A stretch of 64,000 nt of DNA from Epithemia pelagica. Its lineage: Eukaryota; Bacillariophyta; Bacillariophyceae; Surirellales; Surirellaceae. This document shows, piece by piece, positions 10,788 to 21,800 of this stretch (within the stretch, counting starts at the first letter, position 1; the number at the start of each line of letters is the position of its first letter). Made by a program: the position numbers and the translations under genes. The stretch is taken from positions 3,224,001 to 3,288,000 of the forward strand of contig OX337237.1 of the NCBI GenBank assembly GCA_946965045.2, read 5' to 3'. The notes under the pieces are model-generated. The model was not told where the DNA came from. It did no database searches and saw nothing but the letters and a program-made list of their open reading frames with translations.

Positions 10788-10887
10788 TTTGGCGCGGCAA
10801 ATCGTTGCCCTCGCAGCCCTTGCATGCCCGCAGTGACTTGCACGCAATTTTTGCGAGCGCCCGCGCTAAATTTTTAGATTTGGAGTC
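10788..10887 (-). repeat. Dispersed repeat, inverted copy
   Basis: The reverse complement aligns with 69-177. Both have, in order, ACTCCAAAT, AATT-GCGCGGGC, CGCTCG-AAAAATTGCG, CAAGTC, then ACGA-TTTGCCGCGCCAAA, with substitutions and small indels between. No coding potential is seen. Confidence 0.6.
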
Positions 10888-11543
10888 CCCCCTCGCACTC
10901 GCACCTGCCCCCGCACCAAAAAGTAGCCTGTTACGCCATGCATTGTAATAAAATAGATTGCATTCCATTTTGTCTCTGTGGATGTTCCTCGTCCTTCTCG
11001 AGATCAGATTGTCGATGTGTGAATGACGTGTTGTGCGCGACTGTTTTGTCCGTAAGACAGACAGTCCGTCAGTCTGCTTGTCGGTAAAACGAGCTCTCTC
11101 CTGTTGTGTCGGCCGGCTCGTTCCTTCCAGCGCGGGAAACCGCGCAACGAAGGATGGAACCGAGCCTGTCGGATGGTACACACTTCAGTACTGTTTGTTC
11201 GAGTGAGTCGATTTACTATAGGATTAAACGTAAAATGGAGTTCGGTCGGCGCTTCCGGTCTCTTTTGTTTGTACTATGAAATCGTGTGCGCCGCACAAAG
11301 CAAACAAGCGAGCGGCCAGTTCCGTTGCGACGTTTGTGCGTCCGTGGATCTCTCGACGACAACAGTCGAACAACAGAGTAAAAAAGTGTGCATGCTGTTC
11401 TCCATGTTCTATTGAGGCTTGTAAAGAAAAAGGGAGAGAGTCCGACAAAAGAGACAAGAAATCTATAGATAGCATCCAGCAACAACCACAACCAAAGTTG
11501 CCAAGCCAATCCACATCCACAACAACACCAACAACACAACATC

Positions 11544-11575
<32 letters not shown>

Positions 11576-12062
11576 CAATCCGTCTTGGCAACCTTGGTTT
11601 GAAACGATTCCAAATTGTGGCACGATCGCAGCAACGTTCGTTGGCTGCTTGTGCAGTATTCTAGACCCTTTTCGATCATTTGCTCCTCCGTCGTGAATTG
11701 GGGTGTGCTGCTCGAGAGCGTGTGTGTATGTGTGTGTGATTCCTGGAAAGGAAGAAAAGAAGCACACTCCTCGCCACAGCCTGACACAACAAACAACAAC
11801 AACAGAGAGACACTATTGATTTCTTGGAGTTGGTGTTGCTTCTCCTGGTTCCGTAATTCCTCTAGTATTACAACAAGAAACGGATTGTGCAAGCCAAAAG
11901 CAGACTGGAAAATAAGGATCGATTCCTCTTTTTTTCTGGTTGGACAATTTCGTTTGTGGGTATTGCCGTCTTGTGCAAAACGCAACACAACCAAAAAAGA
12001 AGAAAGCACAAACAACACAACACACAGACAGTTCGTTGCAGTATTGACTGTTCCATTGGATC

Positions 12063-13304
12063 ATGACGACGATTCAAGATCGCTTGTTGGAAGCGCGGGG
12101 CGATGGCATGGAGGAACAAAAGGAGGAATTGCCAGATCCAGCCTTGGTGGTATCAGCAGCCACTGCGGCAGCAGCTGGAGGAGGAGTACCAGTGGGTGGT
12201 CCCTTGGCACCTTCTTCTCGGGCGGCCATGATTCCTGGCAAACCCGAACCCCTTTCGCCCGACAAGGTCGGTGACGAACATGGCTTTCGAGCGCAATTGG
12301 AAGGCTTGGCCAAGGCCGTGTTTGGAGGATGCGGCAGTGTCATGGACTTTTTTGTGCCAGATAAAAGTCGAACGGCACCACATCCTGCAGGATATCCTCC
12401 TGCTCATGCCGCACATGCGGCGGCGCACTATCCACCACCCCCTGGAGCATCGCCATATGGTGGTGCTGTTGGTGGAGTCTATCCATCAACCATGCCGCCA
12501 CAACCACCCGTGCCGCATCCCCACGATCCGATCGCGGCCGCCTATGGACCCCATTATGGGCCACTGCATCATGCCCCGGATCCAGCCCTGCATCCTGCGC
12601 ATCATTCCCCCTATCATGCTCATCCGTCCATGATGATGCCACCGGGCGCCTATCCTCATCCCCCTCCCCACTACCCTCCTTATGCCCCGCAATTGGTGTA
12701 CAATCAAGAACCGGCCCCGGCCTTGAGCATTGCCGAAGAATTGCGTCAATTGGCCTTGCAACAACAAGCGCCGCAGATTCATCCGGAATATGCCGCACCA
12801 CGGGATATTCCCAAATTTTTGGGCGAAGAAGCGGGCTTTGACGATGACAACATTTCGGCCATTTCCCAACATACCTTGGAAGAAATGGCCCGTCGGAATG
12901 CCCGGATTGCTGCCGCCAACGCGAATGCGGCGAATCAAAATAATGCACAACGAGCAGGAACCGTGGCACCGGCGCCGGGGACTCTTCATCCCCTGTCGCA
13001 ATCGCAACAATCACAGCAAGGGCCCGCCTCCTCGTCGGCTTCCTATGGACCTACGGCAGTCGAAGCCGCCGCACCGACTCGACGACCGTCGTCGCACTCG
13101 GCGCCGCCCACCACGACGAGGACTACAATTACGACAGCAGCACCGATGACCACGGATCGGCCACCCTCTCCCACACGGACCCAAAGCTTGTCCACCTCGA
13201 CGCCACCCAGTACCAACAATACCAACATGAACAACAACAATAATACGAATCTCAAGAATCCACCCTCCAACAACAACGACAATGACAAGACTGTATCCTT
13301 ATAA
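12063..13304 (+). CDS. Unknown Pro/His/Tyr-rich protein
   Basis: 413-residue protein of unknown function. A short N-terminal acidic part is followed by an Ala/Gly-rich stretch and a compact conserved-looking block at about 70-100 (GFRAQLEGLAKAVFGGCGSVMDFFVP). Next is a long Pro/His/Tyr-rich region at about 105-220 and a helical segment (SIAEELRQLALQQQ, about 220-235). An acidic linker with DDDNISAISQHTLEEMARRNARIAAANANAA follows, then a Ser/Thr/Asn-rich tail. It could be an RNA- or protein-interaction scaffold, but nothing diagnostic is seen. The start is the ATG at 12063; the leader is CAACA-rich, as in the neighbouring genes. Confidence 0.65.
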   Translation: MTTIQDRLLEARGDGMEEQKEELPDPALVVSAATAAAAGGGVPVGGPLAPSSRAAMIPGKPEPLSPDKVGDEHGFRAQLEGLAKAVFGGCGSVMDFFVPDKSRTAPHPAGYPPAHAAHAAAHYPPPPGASPYGGAVGGVYPSTMPPQPPVPHPHDPIAAAYGPHYGPLHHAPDPALHPAHHSPYHAHPSMMMPPGAYPHPPPHYPPYAPQLVYNQEPAPALSIAEELRQLALQQQAPQIHPEYAAPRDIPKFLGEEAGFDDDNISAISQHTLEEMARRNARIAAANANAANQNNAQRAGTVAPAPGTLHPLSQSQQSQQGPASSSASYGPTAVEAAAPTRRPSSHSAPPTTTRTTITTAAPMTTDRPPSPTRTQSLSTSTPPSTNNTNMNNNNNTNLKNPPSNNNDNDKTVSL

Positions 13305-13885
13305 GACAAACGTGGAACAACATTCCAGATACTGTATGTAGAGACAACGAGACACAGACAAGACACCTACCCCAATACAAACTCTCTTGGAAGAGTACCA
13401 CGCGTCGGAACGAATCATCCACAGGTCGTGTGATTGGGGTGGTTCGGTGTTTTGTCCTTTCCTCTCGATACAATACGAAACGTAAGTGTGTGTGTGGACC
13501 ACGTATGGGTCACACGGAGAACGTTTCACACAAGAACGACACGGACCAAAGAAGGACTGACACGCCACAGCAGCAAGAGCAGCAGGTGACGTTGGCAAAC
13601 GAATGGTGGCGAAGCCTTTCACAAGATGGACTGTTTTGTTTGTATACCATATTAGGTACGAGCCCTCCGTTTTGTTTCGAAACGAAGATGCATGTAGTAG
13701 TAGAATGATAGAACAAGACGTTTTCGTAGTAGTACTATGTTTTTTTTTTGGTTCCAGACAAAAGTGTGCCTGGAAGGAAGGATACAACCATGTGTGTGTG
13801 TTTATAACTGGTTTCCAGTCCCCCCTGGGGAAACCCTGTTCTGGATTGTCTAGGTGTGCGTTACTAGATGACATTCACTTTTTGT
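13305..13885. other. Convergent intergenic region
   Basis: 3' flanks of two convergent genes. A short inverted repeat (GGTTTCC / GGGGAAACC) lies at about 13809-13833. No gene seen. Confidence 0.5.
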
Positions 13886-15349
13886 TTAATCGACTGCCAT
13901 TACAAAGTCCAAGACACTTTGACAAAACTCCAGGTTGTTATGAAGCCTTATCGTCGCCGTCGTCGACTCGTTCTTGTTGTTCTGGAGCGGGTGGTGCAAG
14001 TCAACCACTGGTGGTTGTGTTGGGTGTGCTTGTTCATGTTGTTCTTCTTGCAGGACAATCATGTCTTCCAAAAGATACAAGAGGGGACAATGATGAATGC
14101 GATGCATCCAACCAATGTCTTGTTCACTGTACCACAACAAGCCAAGATAGGAGGAGGCGGATAAATCGTTCTTGTCGTCGTCATCGTTCTTGTGGACCTT
14201 TGGGTGCCTGGAGGGGTCCTCCTCCTCCTCCGCTAGTAGTGGACTGCTGGATGATACGGAAGTCCTTCTCCTCCTCTTCCACCACAAAGCAGAAGACGAC
14301 CATGGCTCCTCCTCGTGCTGTGGTGAATTACAATGTGTTTGTGAAAAGGAAAAAGACGACGACGACGACGATGAGAGACACGACGAGAATCGAACTCGTC
14401 GTCGTCGTCGAGAAGATCGTGACGGGGTCACTTGGTTCGGGAGGCTTTGCCGCCGCCGCCGCCATGGTACAACAAGAATGGGTTGCCACCAACATGTGTT
14501 TGTTCCAGTCATGGTGGTGGTACCAGACGGTCGTCCCTGGTTGGAACGACGACGACGACTCCAGGAAAGGACGGCAAGGGCCGAAGAAGACCACCCCCAT
14601 CCTGGATGCACCAATCTCACTAATTGCCCATTCACACCGTCCTCACTTGTTGTTGTGGGGTGCTGAGACGCATCGTCGGAGGACGATGAGGATGAAGAAG
14701 AAGAAGAAGTTGTCGAAAAGGGCGAGACGGGTCGGGAGGGTGCCAAGGATGACTCGGACAAAGAATAGCAAGGGTCTTGTTGTTGTTGTTGTTGTTGTTG
14801 GTTGTCGTCCTTTGTGGACATTGGTGCAGTCGATACGGTGTTGCTGCTGGGTTGTCGCAAACAAGATTTGAGGAGCCGTGGTGGTGAAGAAGATGATGAT
14901 GATAATGGTTGGCCGCCTGGTGCTTTGCCTTGTGATCGTTGTCGTGGAGGAAGGGATAGGAGAGACCACCGTTGTTGTAGGAGTGGTCGTGACACGGAAC
15001 ACCAATAACTGTAGTGTTGTTGCCAAAACGATCCAGCCACTTGGCGTCGTTCACGTTGGCGTTGTCGCCGACGACAATGGTTCCTCCACAAAAGACGACA
15101 TTCTTGGCACAATGTTGTTGTCGCCGTCGGCGTGGTGCTTCGCCGACTGGACAATGACAAACGACTCGGTGGGACACGAGGACGACGAGAGTGTGATTGT
15201 GACGACGAGGAGGAGGAATCCTTCGTTGGTACCTTTTTCTTGCATACAGACACGGAAGGATGACCATTCGACTTGTCGTCGTCGTTTGAGTCCAGCGGGT
15301 CGTTCCAGACTGGCACTTCGTCTTCTTCTTCTTGTTTGAGTTGAGACAT
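13886..15349 (-). CDS. Candidate VRF/WY-motif family protein
   Basis: 487-residue Ser/Arg-rich protein. The ATG at 15349 (MSQLKQEEEDEVPVWND) is chosen because upstream in-frame codons read as leader. It contains a Gln run encoded by CAA/CAG repeats and an Arg-rich block ending RRRRRVRFSS. About 85 residues later comes LGLLWYSEQDIGWM. The VRF then WY(T/S)xxE order is the signature shared with the genes at 16821, 49456, 51299 and 53974. The usual later LGLE motif is absent, so this copy is short or truncated. Function unknown; family membership is inferred from two motifs only. Confidence 0.55.
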   Translation of the reverse strand: MSQLKQEEEDEVPVWNDPLDSNDDDKSNGHPSVSVCKKKVPTKDSSSSSSQSHSRRPRVPPSRLSLSSRRSTTPTATTTLCQECRLLWRNHCRRRQRQRERRQVAGSFWQQHYSYWCSVSRPLLQQRWSLLSLPPRQRSQGKAPGGQPLSSSSSSPPRLLKSCLRQPSSNTVSTAPMSTKDDNQQQQQQQQDPCYSLSESSLAPSRPVSPFSTTSSSSSSSSSSDDASQHPTTTSEDGVNGQLVRLVHPGWGWSSSALAVLSWSRRRRSNQGRPSGTTTMTGTNTCWWQPILVVPWRRRRQSLPNQVTPSRSSRRRRRVRFSSCLSSSSSSSFSFSQTHCNSPQHEEEPWSSSALWWKRRRRTSVSSSSPLLAEEEEDPSRHPKVHKNDDDDKNDLSASSYLGLLWYSEQDIGWMHRIHHCPLLYLLEDMIVLQEEQHEQAHPTQPPVVDLHHPLQNNKNESTTATIRLHNNLEFCQSVLDFVMAVD

Positions 15350-16820
15350 GATGATACGAGAAAACGGAATGACTGGTAGTGCTGAAATAAGATAGATAAC
15401 GAGAGAAACAGATTGAAAAGACGAACCAAAAAGACAGAATGAAGGAATGAATGAGCACGACACTCTGCAAACAATGAAACGAGAAAAAACGCAACGGTCC
15501 GCAAACAAACAAAACTCACATGTCAAGAAGAAGAAGAGGGGGAAACACAATGGAGAGGAGGATACGAATGAATGCGAAGGTTGTCTTCTCGTTTGTTGCA
15601 CAAAGACAGAGGGCTTGACCACGCACAATGATGCCTCTTTCCACTCCGGAGGAGGAAGGAGCACTTTCTATTCTACGACCGCCCCTACCAGTAGTAGTAG
15701 ACAAGTAGGAGAGTTCGTTTTTACTTTGCACCCAGAGTTTGTTTGCAGATTGCAAACACGAAGCAGATTCCTTGTTTCGTTGGTCTACTACACCAATGGT
15801 TTTGGGGACATGTCTGCCGATTCGGATTGACGGCGTGTTGCGTGTTGCGTGTTGCGTGTTGTTTGTTGCCGCTGTGGTTGCGCGTTGCGCAGGAATCTTA
15901 GCCATCACACCCGTGCGAAACCGGAACGTCGTCATTTCGTCACGTCAATATCGGTCAATGAACAATCACATAGAACGGATGATCGAACGACTCCTAGCTA
16001 GAGCCTGTCTCCATCTCGCATGAGAAGTACCTACTCAGGAAGCCCGACGTCCATAAAAGTGTAATCCTGTGTCCCACTGGAACCACTGGCAAAGCAGAAA
16101 TGCACCAAGAACATATGTTGTGGACGGCAGACGCCTCCGCCGCCCATTGCGGTTCATTCATTTGTCGAGCTCTAGCAGCTACCTGTTCCTCTCTCTAGCT
16201 AGCTCCCTAGCTACCGTAGTTCTCGAAAGCCCCTGTCGTCCTTCTGGACCAGAAATGGAACAAGATTTCTAGGTAGGCCACACAATATCCTTTTTCATCT
16301 GTAGAACGATCTTGGAACAGAGAGTGGAACGAACAGGGTTTCAATTTTATGCTCCATATGTGTCTATGATTGGAGAACCAAGGCAACAACGAGACAGAAG
16401 AGTCAATCGGTCAGTCACGTCATGTCAAGATAATTTCAAACTGCCAGACACGAATGGATTCGGAAGCAAGTTGTAGAAGTCGCCTCGAGGCATTCTACAA
16501 CGAGCATGAATGCACTCTGACTTTTCTGCCTCGGGGCATGAGAGGCACAGAATTCAACATCGAGAATTCTGCTTCCTTGGTCGTTCCGCGCAATTCTCTG
16601 GTTGCGGTGTGGCAGCTGTCGGCGGCTGAAGTTCTGCGCGCGTCCTTTTCGCGACTCAAGAATGACCCAAGATTCCCGAAAAGATGCTAGGCCATAAAAA
16701 AGGAAACCATGGACTACTACTGGAACGAGGAACAGTTCAGAGGATTGACAATTTAAAACAATAGCAAACAAAAAGGAAAAAGAGCTTTCTGTACAAAAGG
16801 TTTCCGACGACACACTGTTA
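15350..16820. other. Intergenic region
   Basis: No convincing gene. Four tandem copies of a 7-bp unit (GCGTGTT) lie at about 15833-15862. An open frame at 16454-16690 (+) encodes about 78 residues without recognisable features. Confidence 0.5.
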
Positions 16821-17640
16821 TCAGTCGTGTTGGGCTTGTGCTAGCATGGCAGCCAGAAAGCAAGAGGGTTGGGATAGTTGGTGGGAGGTGGCGGTCATGA
16901 GAAGATTCGCCGCCTCTTGTTCCAACGCTTGTCGTCGTACTAGTTCGGGGCTGCTGCTGTTCCTCCACAAACCATTCAATCGTCGTCGGTGCTCTTGCAC
17001 TTGCCAATGAGCATCTTGAATATCCAAAACACGATGGATCAATTGTTGCCGACATTCCTTCTTGTCCAAATACAAGGCACGAATGGTCGTCTTTTCCATA
17101 CCCACTCGCTCCTCATCCAGAACTTGTTTCAAGAGTTGCCAATCTTGCAGATTCTCGTGCAAAAAGGTCGTGAGTGTGTCCTCGTCATGATGATTTCTTG
17201 GGGTTCTTCTTGTTTTTTGGCTCGACGAGGACGATGGGGTGGTTTCACTGGTTCTTGACAAGGTACAGGTTATATGCAAGCGTTCCACGATATTGCGATA
17301 GGAAGATGGATTTGAGCGGTGACCCGATCGTCGTTCATCACGCAAGATTCGCTTGGCCGTGGCGATATGATGGTCCTTGAAAGCCTTGTATTCGTCCGAT
17401 GTGTACCAAAATGTGGTCGAATCGCTTTCTACTCGTTCTTCAAGATCTTGTTGTTGTTCGTACCACAAATTGGCCGATTTGTCAAAGGTGACTTGTTTTC
17501 TTCTTGGGGTGGTTACTGTCGCAGGATCTGTCGTTGTGAGTTTGATGAGACTGGAGACTTGATGATCATGATGGTGTGGTGGTAAGTGTGGGAGGAGACT
17601 CGCGACCTCGACGGTGGAGGAAATAGAATGATCGTCACTG
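16821..17640 (-). pseudogene. WYT-family gene, 3' part, split by LTR element
   Basis: Main body of a gene interrupted at its ninth codon by the element at 17641-24595. Joining it to 24601-24623 with one copy of CACTG gives 843 nt, an open frame of 281 codons with no stop, starting at the ATG at 24621-24623. The protein has KQVTF (family VRF position) and FWYTSDEYKAFK. It continues through a long helical, Arg/Gln-rich region (LDKKECRQQLIHRVLDIQDAHWQVQEHRRRLNGLW) and ends FLAAMLAQAQ. Sibling genes have the same ending pattern. No function is known. The insertion should abolish the normal product unless a promoter and ATG inside the element rescue it. Confidence 0.8.
17636..17640. repeat. Target-site duplication (CACTG), left
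   Basis: CACTG here and at 24596-24600 directly flank the LTR element; a 5-bp duplication fits copia-type integration. Confidence 0.85.
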
Positions 17641-18039
17641 AGCGAAAGAAAACTTAGATACCAGTAACACTTACTGTAGACTGGCTTGAGCTCTTGAGGT
17701 GATCAAGCTCGTGAGGTCAAGCCAGTAGGACGATGATAATACGATGGTAATGCAATTTGGACAATTTCTAAGATTGTGAGCATTAGACTAAAGTTATTTC
17801 GAACGACGACTCTTGTGATTTTTCAAACTAGAACGCATCCACATGTATAGTCCATGTAGCACATGAGATGCACATAGATTAACCGACCAAAGAAAATTGC
17901 TAACACATAATGTGTGATTGCTAACACATAATGTGTGATCGACTGAGGTGCGATACACATTGTGTGTTGCACATAATGTGTCACACATACGGTGGTGCGT
18001 TATAGCCGTTGACCGTTGTGCACATAGATTTCCATAACT
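17641..18039 (-). repeat. 3' LTR of element 1
   Basis: 399 bp, matching 24197-24595 except at 17683. Three copies of the palindrome core (AC)ACATAATGTGT lie at about 17903-17915, 17924-17936 and 17971-17981, likely regulatory sites. An imperfect hairpin (CTGGCTTGA...TCAAGCCAG) spans 17681-17725. Confidence 0.93.
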
Positions 18040-18057
18040 CTCCCTCTCACAATGGTG

Positions 18058-18885
18058 TCACCAACCTTGGTTCTGCTTCCGATTCGCGATAAACTTTTCA
18101 GCGACCAAACCTTTCGTGAGATAGTCGGCACGTTGATCATGGGTGGAGATTTTCGAAACCTTGGCGAAACCATCATTGACGTATTCCCAGAAGAAGTGTA
18201 ACTTGCAGTTGAGCCACTTGGATCGATCAGTGAGGCGTTGATTGTTTGCTAGAAGGAAGGCCGAGTTGTTGTCTTCGAAAACCTCTGCAAGAATCTGGGG
18301 TGTGTCGGTGGTGAAAGGAAGGCAAGCGACCATGTCCTGGAGAACTCGTTGAACCACTATCAATTGTCGCATGGCGGCAGACAAGGCGACGTACTCAGCA
18401 TGGAATGTTGAGAGGGCCGTTTCGGTCTGGAGTTTAGACTTCCACAAGAGCGGGCTACCACAGAAGAAGAGGATGTAGCCTGTCCTCGACTTTGCACTTG
18501 TTGGGTTGTCTTGGTCCTCTCTGCCGTGCAAGCCGGCAAAGTCCGCGTCGACATAACAATCAATCTTGTAGTTGTTGTTGGGTGTGAAGATTGTTCCACG
18601 GTTGACGGTGCCGGACAAGTATCGAACGATCATCTTCACAGCAGAGGCATGGGATTGTTTGGGTTGGGATCCAAAGCGTGCAACTTGGCTGACGGCGAAA
18701 GCGATGTCGGGCCGAGTATTTGTTGACAAGTACAAGAGCATTCCAATGACCGAAGGATAGGACCAAGCTTCTTTCATTGGAGGGCCAGTGGGATCGGACC
18801 CGAGTGCAGTCGTCGAGGCTGGTGTTTTGTTTGGGTTGCAGTTGTCCATTTGTGTTGCTTGGACAATCTTGTTGATTAAGCCGGG
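18058..18885 (-). CDS. Element 1 Pol, C-terminal part (RNase H)
   Basis: Reading frame continuous with the upstream Gag-Pol frame except for one TAA at 18886-18888. The first residues (PGLINKI) follow the copia motif in which a Gln codon normally occupies the stop position, so CAA to TAA is the simplest explanation. The part contains SYPSVIGMLLYLS-NTRPDIAFAVS, typical of the region between RT and RNase H. RNase H catalytic acids are visible in YVDADFAG, FHAEYVAL and FEDNNSAF. It ends near THDQRADYLTKGL, as usual for copia. The domain looks intact; whether it is translated by readthrough is unknown. Confidence 0.85.
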   Translation of the reverse strand, partial: PGLINKIVQATQMDNCNPNKTPASTTALGSDPTGPPMKEAWSYPSVIGMLLYLSTNTRPDIAFAVSQVARFGSQPKQSHASAVKMIVRYLSGTVNRGTIFTPNNNYKIDCYVDADFAGLHGREDQDNPTSAKSRTGYILFFCGSPLLWKSKLQTETALSTFHAEYVALSAAMRQLIVVQRVLQDMVACLPFTTDTPQILAEVFEDNNSAFLLANNQRLTDRSKWLNCKLHFFWEYVNDGFAKVSKISTHDQRADYLTKGLVAEKFIANRKQNQGW

Positions 18886-21800
18886 TTATGTCATGGTGAT
18901 GGTGTTTGCCGTTTTGTCGACCACAAATTTGATACCAAGGTACTCCGCAAAGTCACCATCTTGGGTTAGCTCAAACCCTTTCTTGTTCAACCGAGCGACA
19001 AAGTCATCGTCATCGTCTGGAAGGAACTGAAATGTACTATCACCAAATAGACGGGACCATTCGGGCGATTGAAAGTCAGGCAAATTGGTGGGATCCGTCG
19101 CAATGGTTTCGAACCAGTCGTCGAAAACGACGTGAAATTGTGGCGTGATGGCGCCAGTACTTGGATTCAGAACGAGTGGGACGGAGCTGGCGTGGTTTGG
19201 GCTTAGGCCCATAAACATACAGCGATGGGAACGAGGTTTCCATCTAGGAAGTTTTCGGCCGTCGGAGATCTTCTTGTCCAGAACGTAGACTGGGCAGCCC
19301 CATACGTGCAAGTCATGAAACCGGTTGTGCTCGAATCGTGTTCGAGTGAAAATGTCGTTAGGGCTGAGACCTGTTGTTGGATGTGGGACATGGTTGAAAA
19401 GATAGGCGGCATGTCGGACGGCCATCGGCCATAACGAAGAATCGGCAAGGTCCGGCCAGTGGATTGCAGAATGAAGCATCATTGTTCGAGCGATGCTCAT
19501 TATGGACTGGATGGCTCGCTCAGCGACACCATTGTGGTGGTGTGCTCCCACACCAGCAAATCGTTGTATTTGCCAAAATTGTTGAAGGTGGCTCGTGTAT
19601 TCCTTCGATGTGAAGGCAGAGCCATTGTCGGATAGGTATTGTTGTGGTACCACACCGACGTCACGACACTTCAATTCGAACGATTCCTTGGCTTTGAGCG
19701 TTTCATGTGTGCTCAAATGGGTTTGGAAGATGCAATCCACATGTCCGCTTGCCATATCGACGAAGATGGCTCCTCCACAGTACATGCGGTCGTCTTTTGT
19801 TTTGCCTTTTGACTCAAACAGCCGTCCTTTGGTCGAACAAACAAAGTGATCGACGGCAATGCATTGTCCTGGTAGGAGGTGGTCTCGTTTCAAGGCGCCA
19901 TCTCTAGCTGATTCGACCTTTGTAGTTCGTCCTGGTGCTGATCGTTGGCGTTGTTTGCCAAACTGGCAGGCAGCACACATTGGAGGATGGGTCAATCGAC
20001 TTGCCTGGGCATGGAGTTTTCGTTGTGCCTCCGAGGTGGCAAGGACACCCGTGTGCATGAGGAATTGTACTGCCTTGAAGTTGATATGGCCGAGTCGTAT
20101 GTGCCATTTCATCAATTCTCGTTGGACTGGGTTTAGGTTGATGTTGTTGTTGTGTACCGTAGTGATGGTGTTGGCCAAAGTCGCAGTGGCTGCCTTGAGT
20201 CCTTGAGTGTCGTAACCGTAGGAAGTTGGTAGGTTGTTGACGGGGTTGAGGAGGACATCAATCGAACGGCAAAACTTGTCTTTCTTGACACCGCTGAGAG
20301 TCAAACCACGTGGATTGATGGAGATGGTCTCTCCTTGGTAGGTTTGAAGGAGACTGGAAGTGCTGAGAAGGCGGATCTTGGCCTCTGGGATGTATAAAGC
20401 AGGCACTTTCAGCGCTCTGAGCATTCCAGATGTATCCAAAACATGCCACAGGACGGTTCCTCGTCCTTTCACTTCAACATCACTTGCAATACCGTTGACT
20501 TTGAGTTGTTCCACTGTTTCTGGAGAGGTATCCAAGGTACCATGGAAGTCGTCCTCACAGAAACTCATCGAGACACTGGCACCCGAATCCCAAACGATAG
20601 GGTAGCACGCTCCGTTGGGCATGGCCGCTCGTAGTTGTGTAGGAGACTGAAGGCTGGCTTTGAGTAGGGTGTCAGCATCAGCCTGAGAAAACATGAAGGC
20701 AGCAGCAGTTGGTGGATATTTCGGGTGCTTGGATGGACGGAGAGGTGAACCAAACGGAGGTTTGGCGACGTTTTTGGGGACGTTGAAATCAAAGCGACGG
20801 CTTGGTGGAACGTTGTGTGGCCAACCAACAGGACGAGGTGGAGATTGTCGTTGACTTGTAGGACGAAAACCACGGCGTCGTTGTTGGTGAATGAATTGGC
20901 AACGGTGTCGTTGGCGACGGATGTGATCACCACGGAGTTGGCGTCGACGTTTTGTTGTGTCAGGAACGCAAGTGTTGGTGTTGTTGATGGTTGCTTCTCC
21001 CTCTAACAAAGCGTTGGCGACACGACTCAACCAAGAGCAACATCGGCGAAGGAGTTGAACCACACGGCGACGAGAGACCACGACGAAAAGACAATCGGCA
21101 ATCAACTGGCGTATCGGATTGACCAGGTGCGACAACATCGGCGGGGGAGTGTTGTCCAGGTGGGCTTGGTGACAGCGAAGACGGAGGGGGTAGGCACGGG
21201 ATCGGCGATGATGTGTGGCGCCACCGGGGGCAACGGAGGTGACTTGGGAACCACGTCGAGATGGCGACGGTGGCGGAGCGGCATCGGCAAAGGCACGAAT
21301 CTGACGACCAAGAGGAGACGTGAAGTCTTGAATATGAACAAACTCCAACTTGTGGCACAAAGCAAGGACAATGCCAGTGCATCCGATCCAAAGACAAAGA
21401 CCAGGAAAGATGGTAATGAAGGTCCACAAGGTAGCGCTTGGAAGGGTGAAGATCCAAAGGACAAACCAAAGAATGAGAAACACAACAAGAGTATCCAAAA
21501 TCGTGACAGACGACGGACGAGAACATGTCGAGTTGACACGACCACTGTGGAGTGAAGAGTGGCCACGGGTTGTGCGACTGGAAAAATTCGGAGAAGCCGA
21601 AGAAGGCAGACGGTTCGAAATCTTTGGTGTGCAACGTGCTGGTGACGGAGGACGAAAGATCTTGGGACTGTCAACAGGAGAACAAGTGTCACAGCAAAGA
21701 GTGTCAAAACGAGGTGTCGAATGGCGCGACGCTGGAGTCCTGTGGTGAGACGGAGACGGATGGTTCTTTCTTTTGGAACTAACAAACGGGTTCTTGGAGG

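Larger units (their letters stand above)
10545..12062. other. Intergenic region with hairpins and repeat
   Basis: No convincing gene. It contains a 14-bp perfect hairpin (10657-10689), the inverted copy of the 69-177 repeat (10788-10887), a GAAA-capped hairpin (11115-11166) and a (GA)n run at about 11549-11574. The last part is the likely leader of the next gene. Confidence 0.5.

Noticed and set aside
11224-12018. 264-codon minus-strand frame
   Set aside because: Contains the GA run translated as Ser-Leu repeats and has no protein-like features; overlaps the likely leader of the 12063 gene.
17900-17985. CRISPR-like array (repeated ACACATAATGTGT)
   Set aside because: Too few and too short units, spacers not uniform, lies in an LTR of a eukaryotic retroelement.
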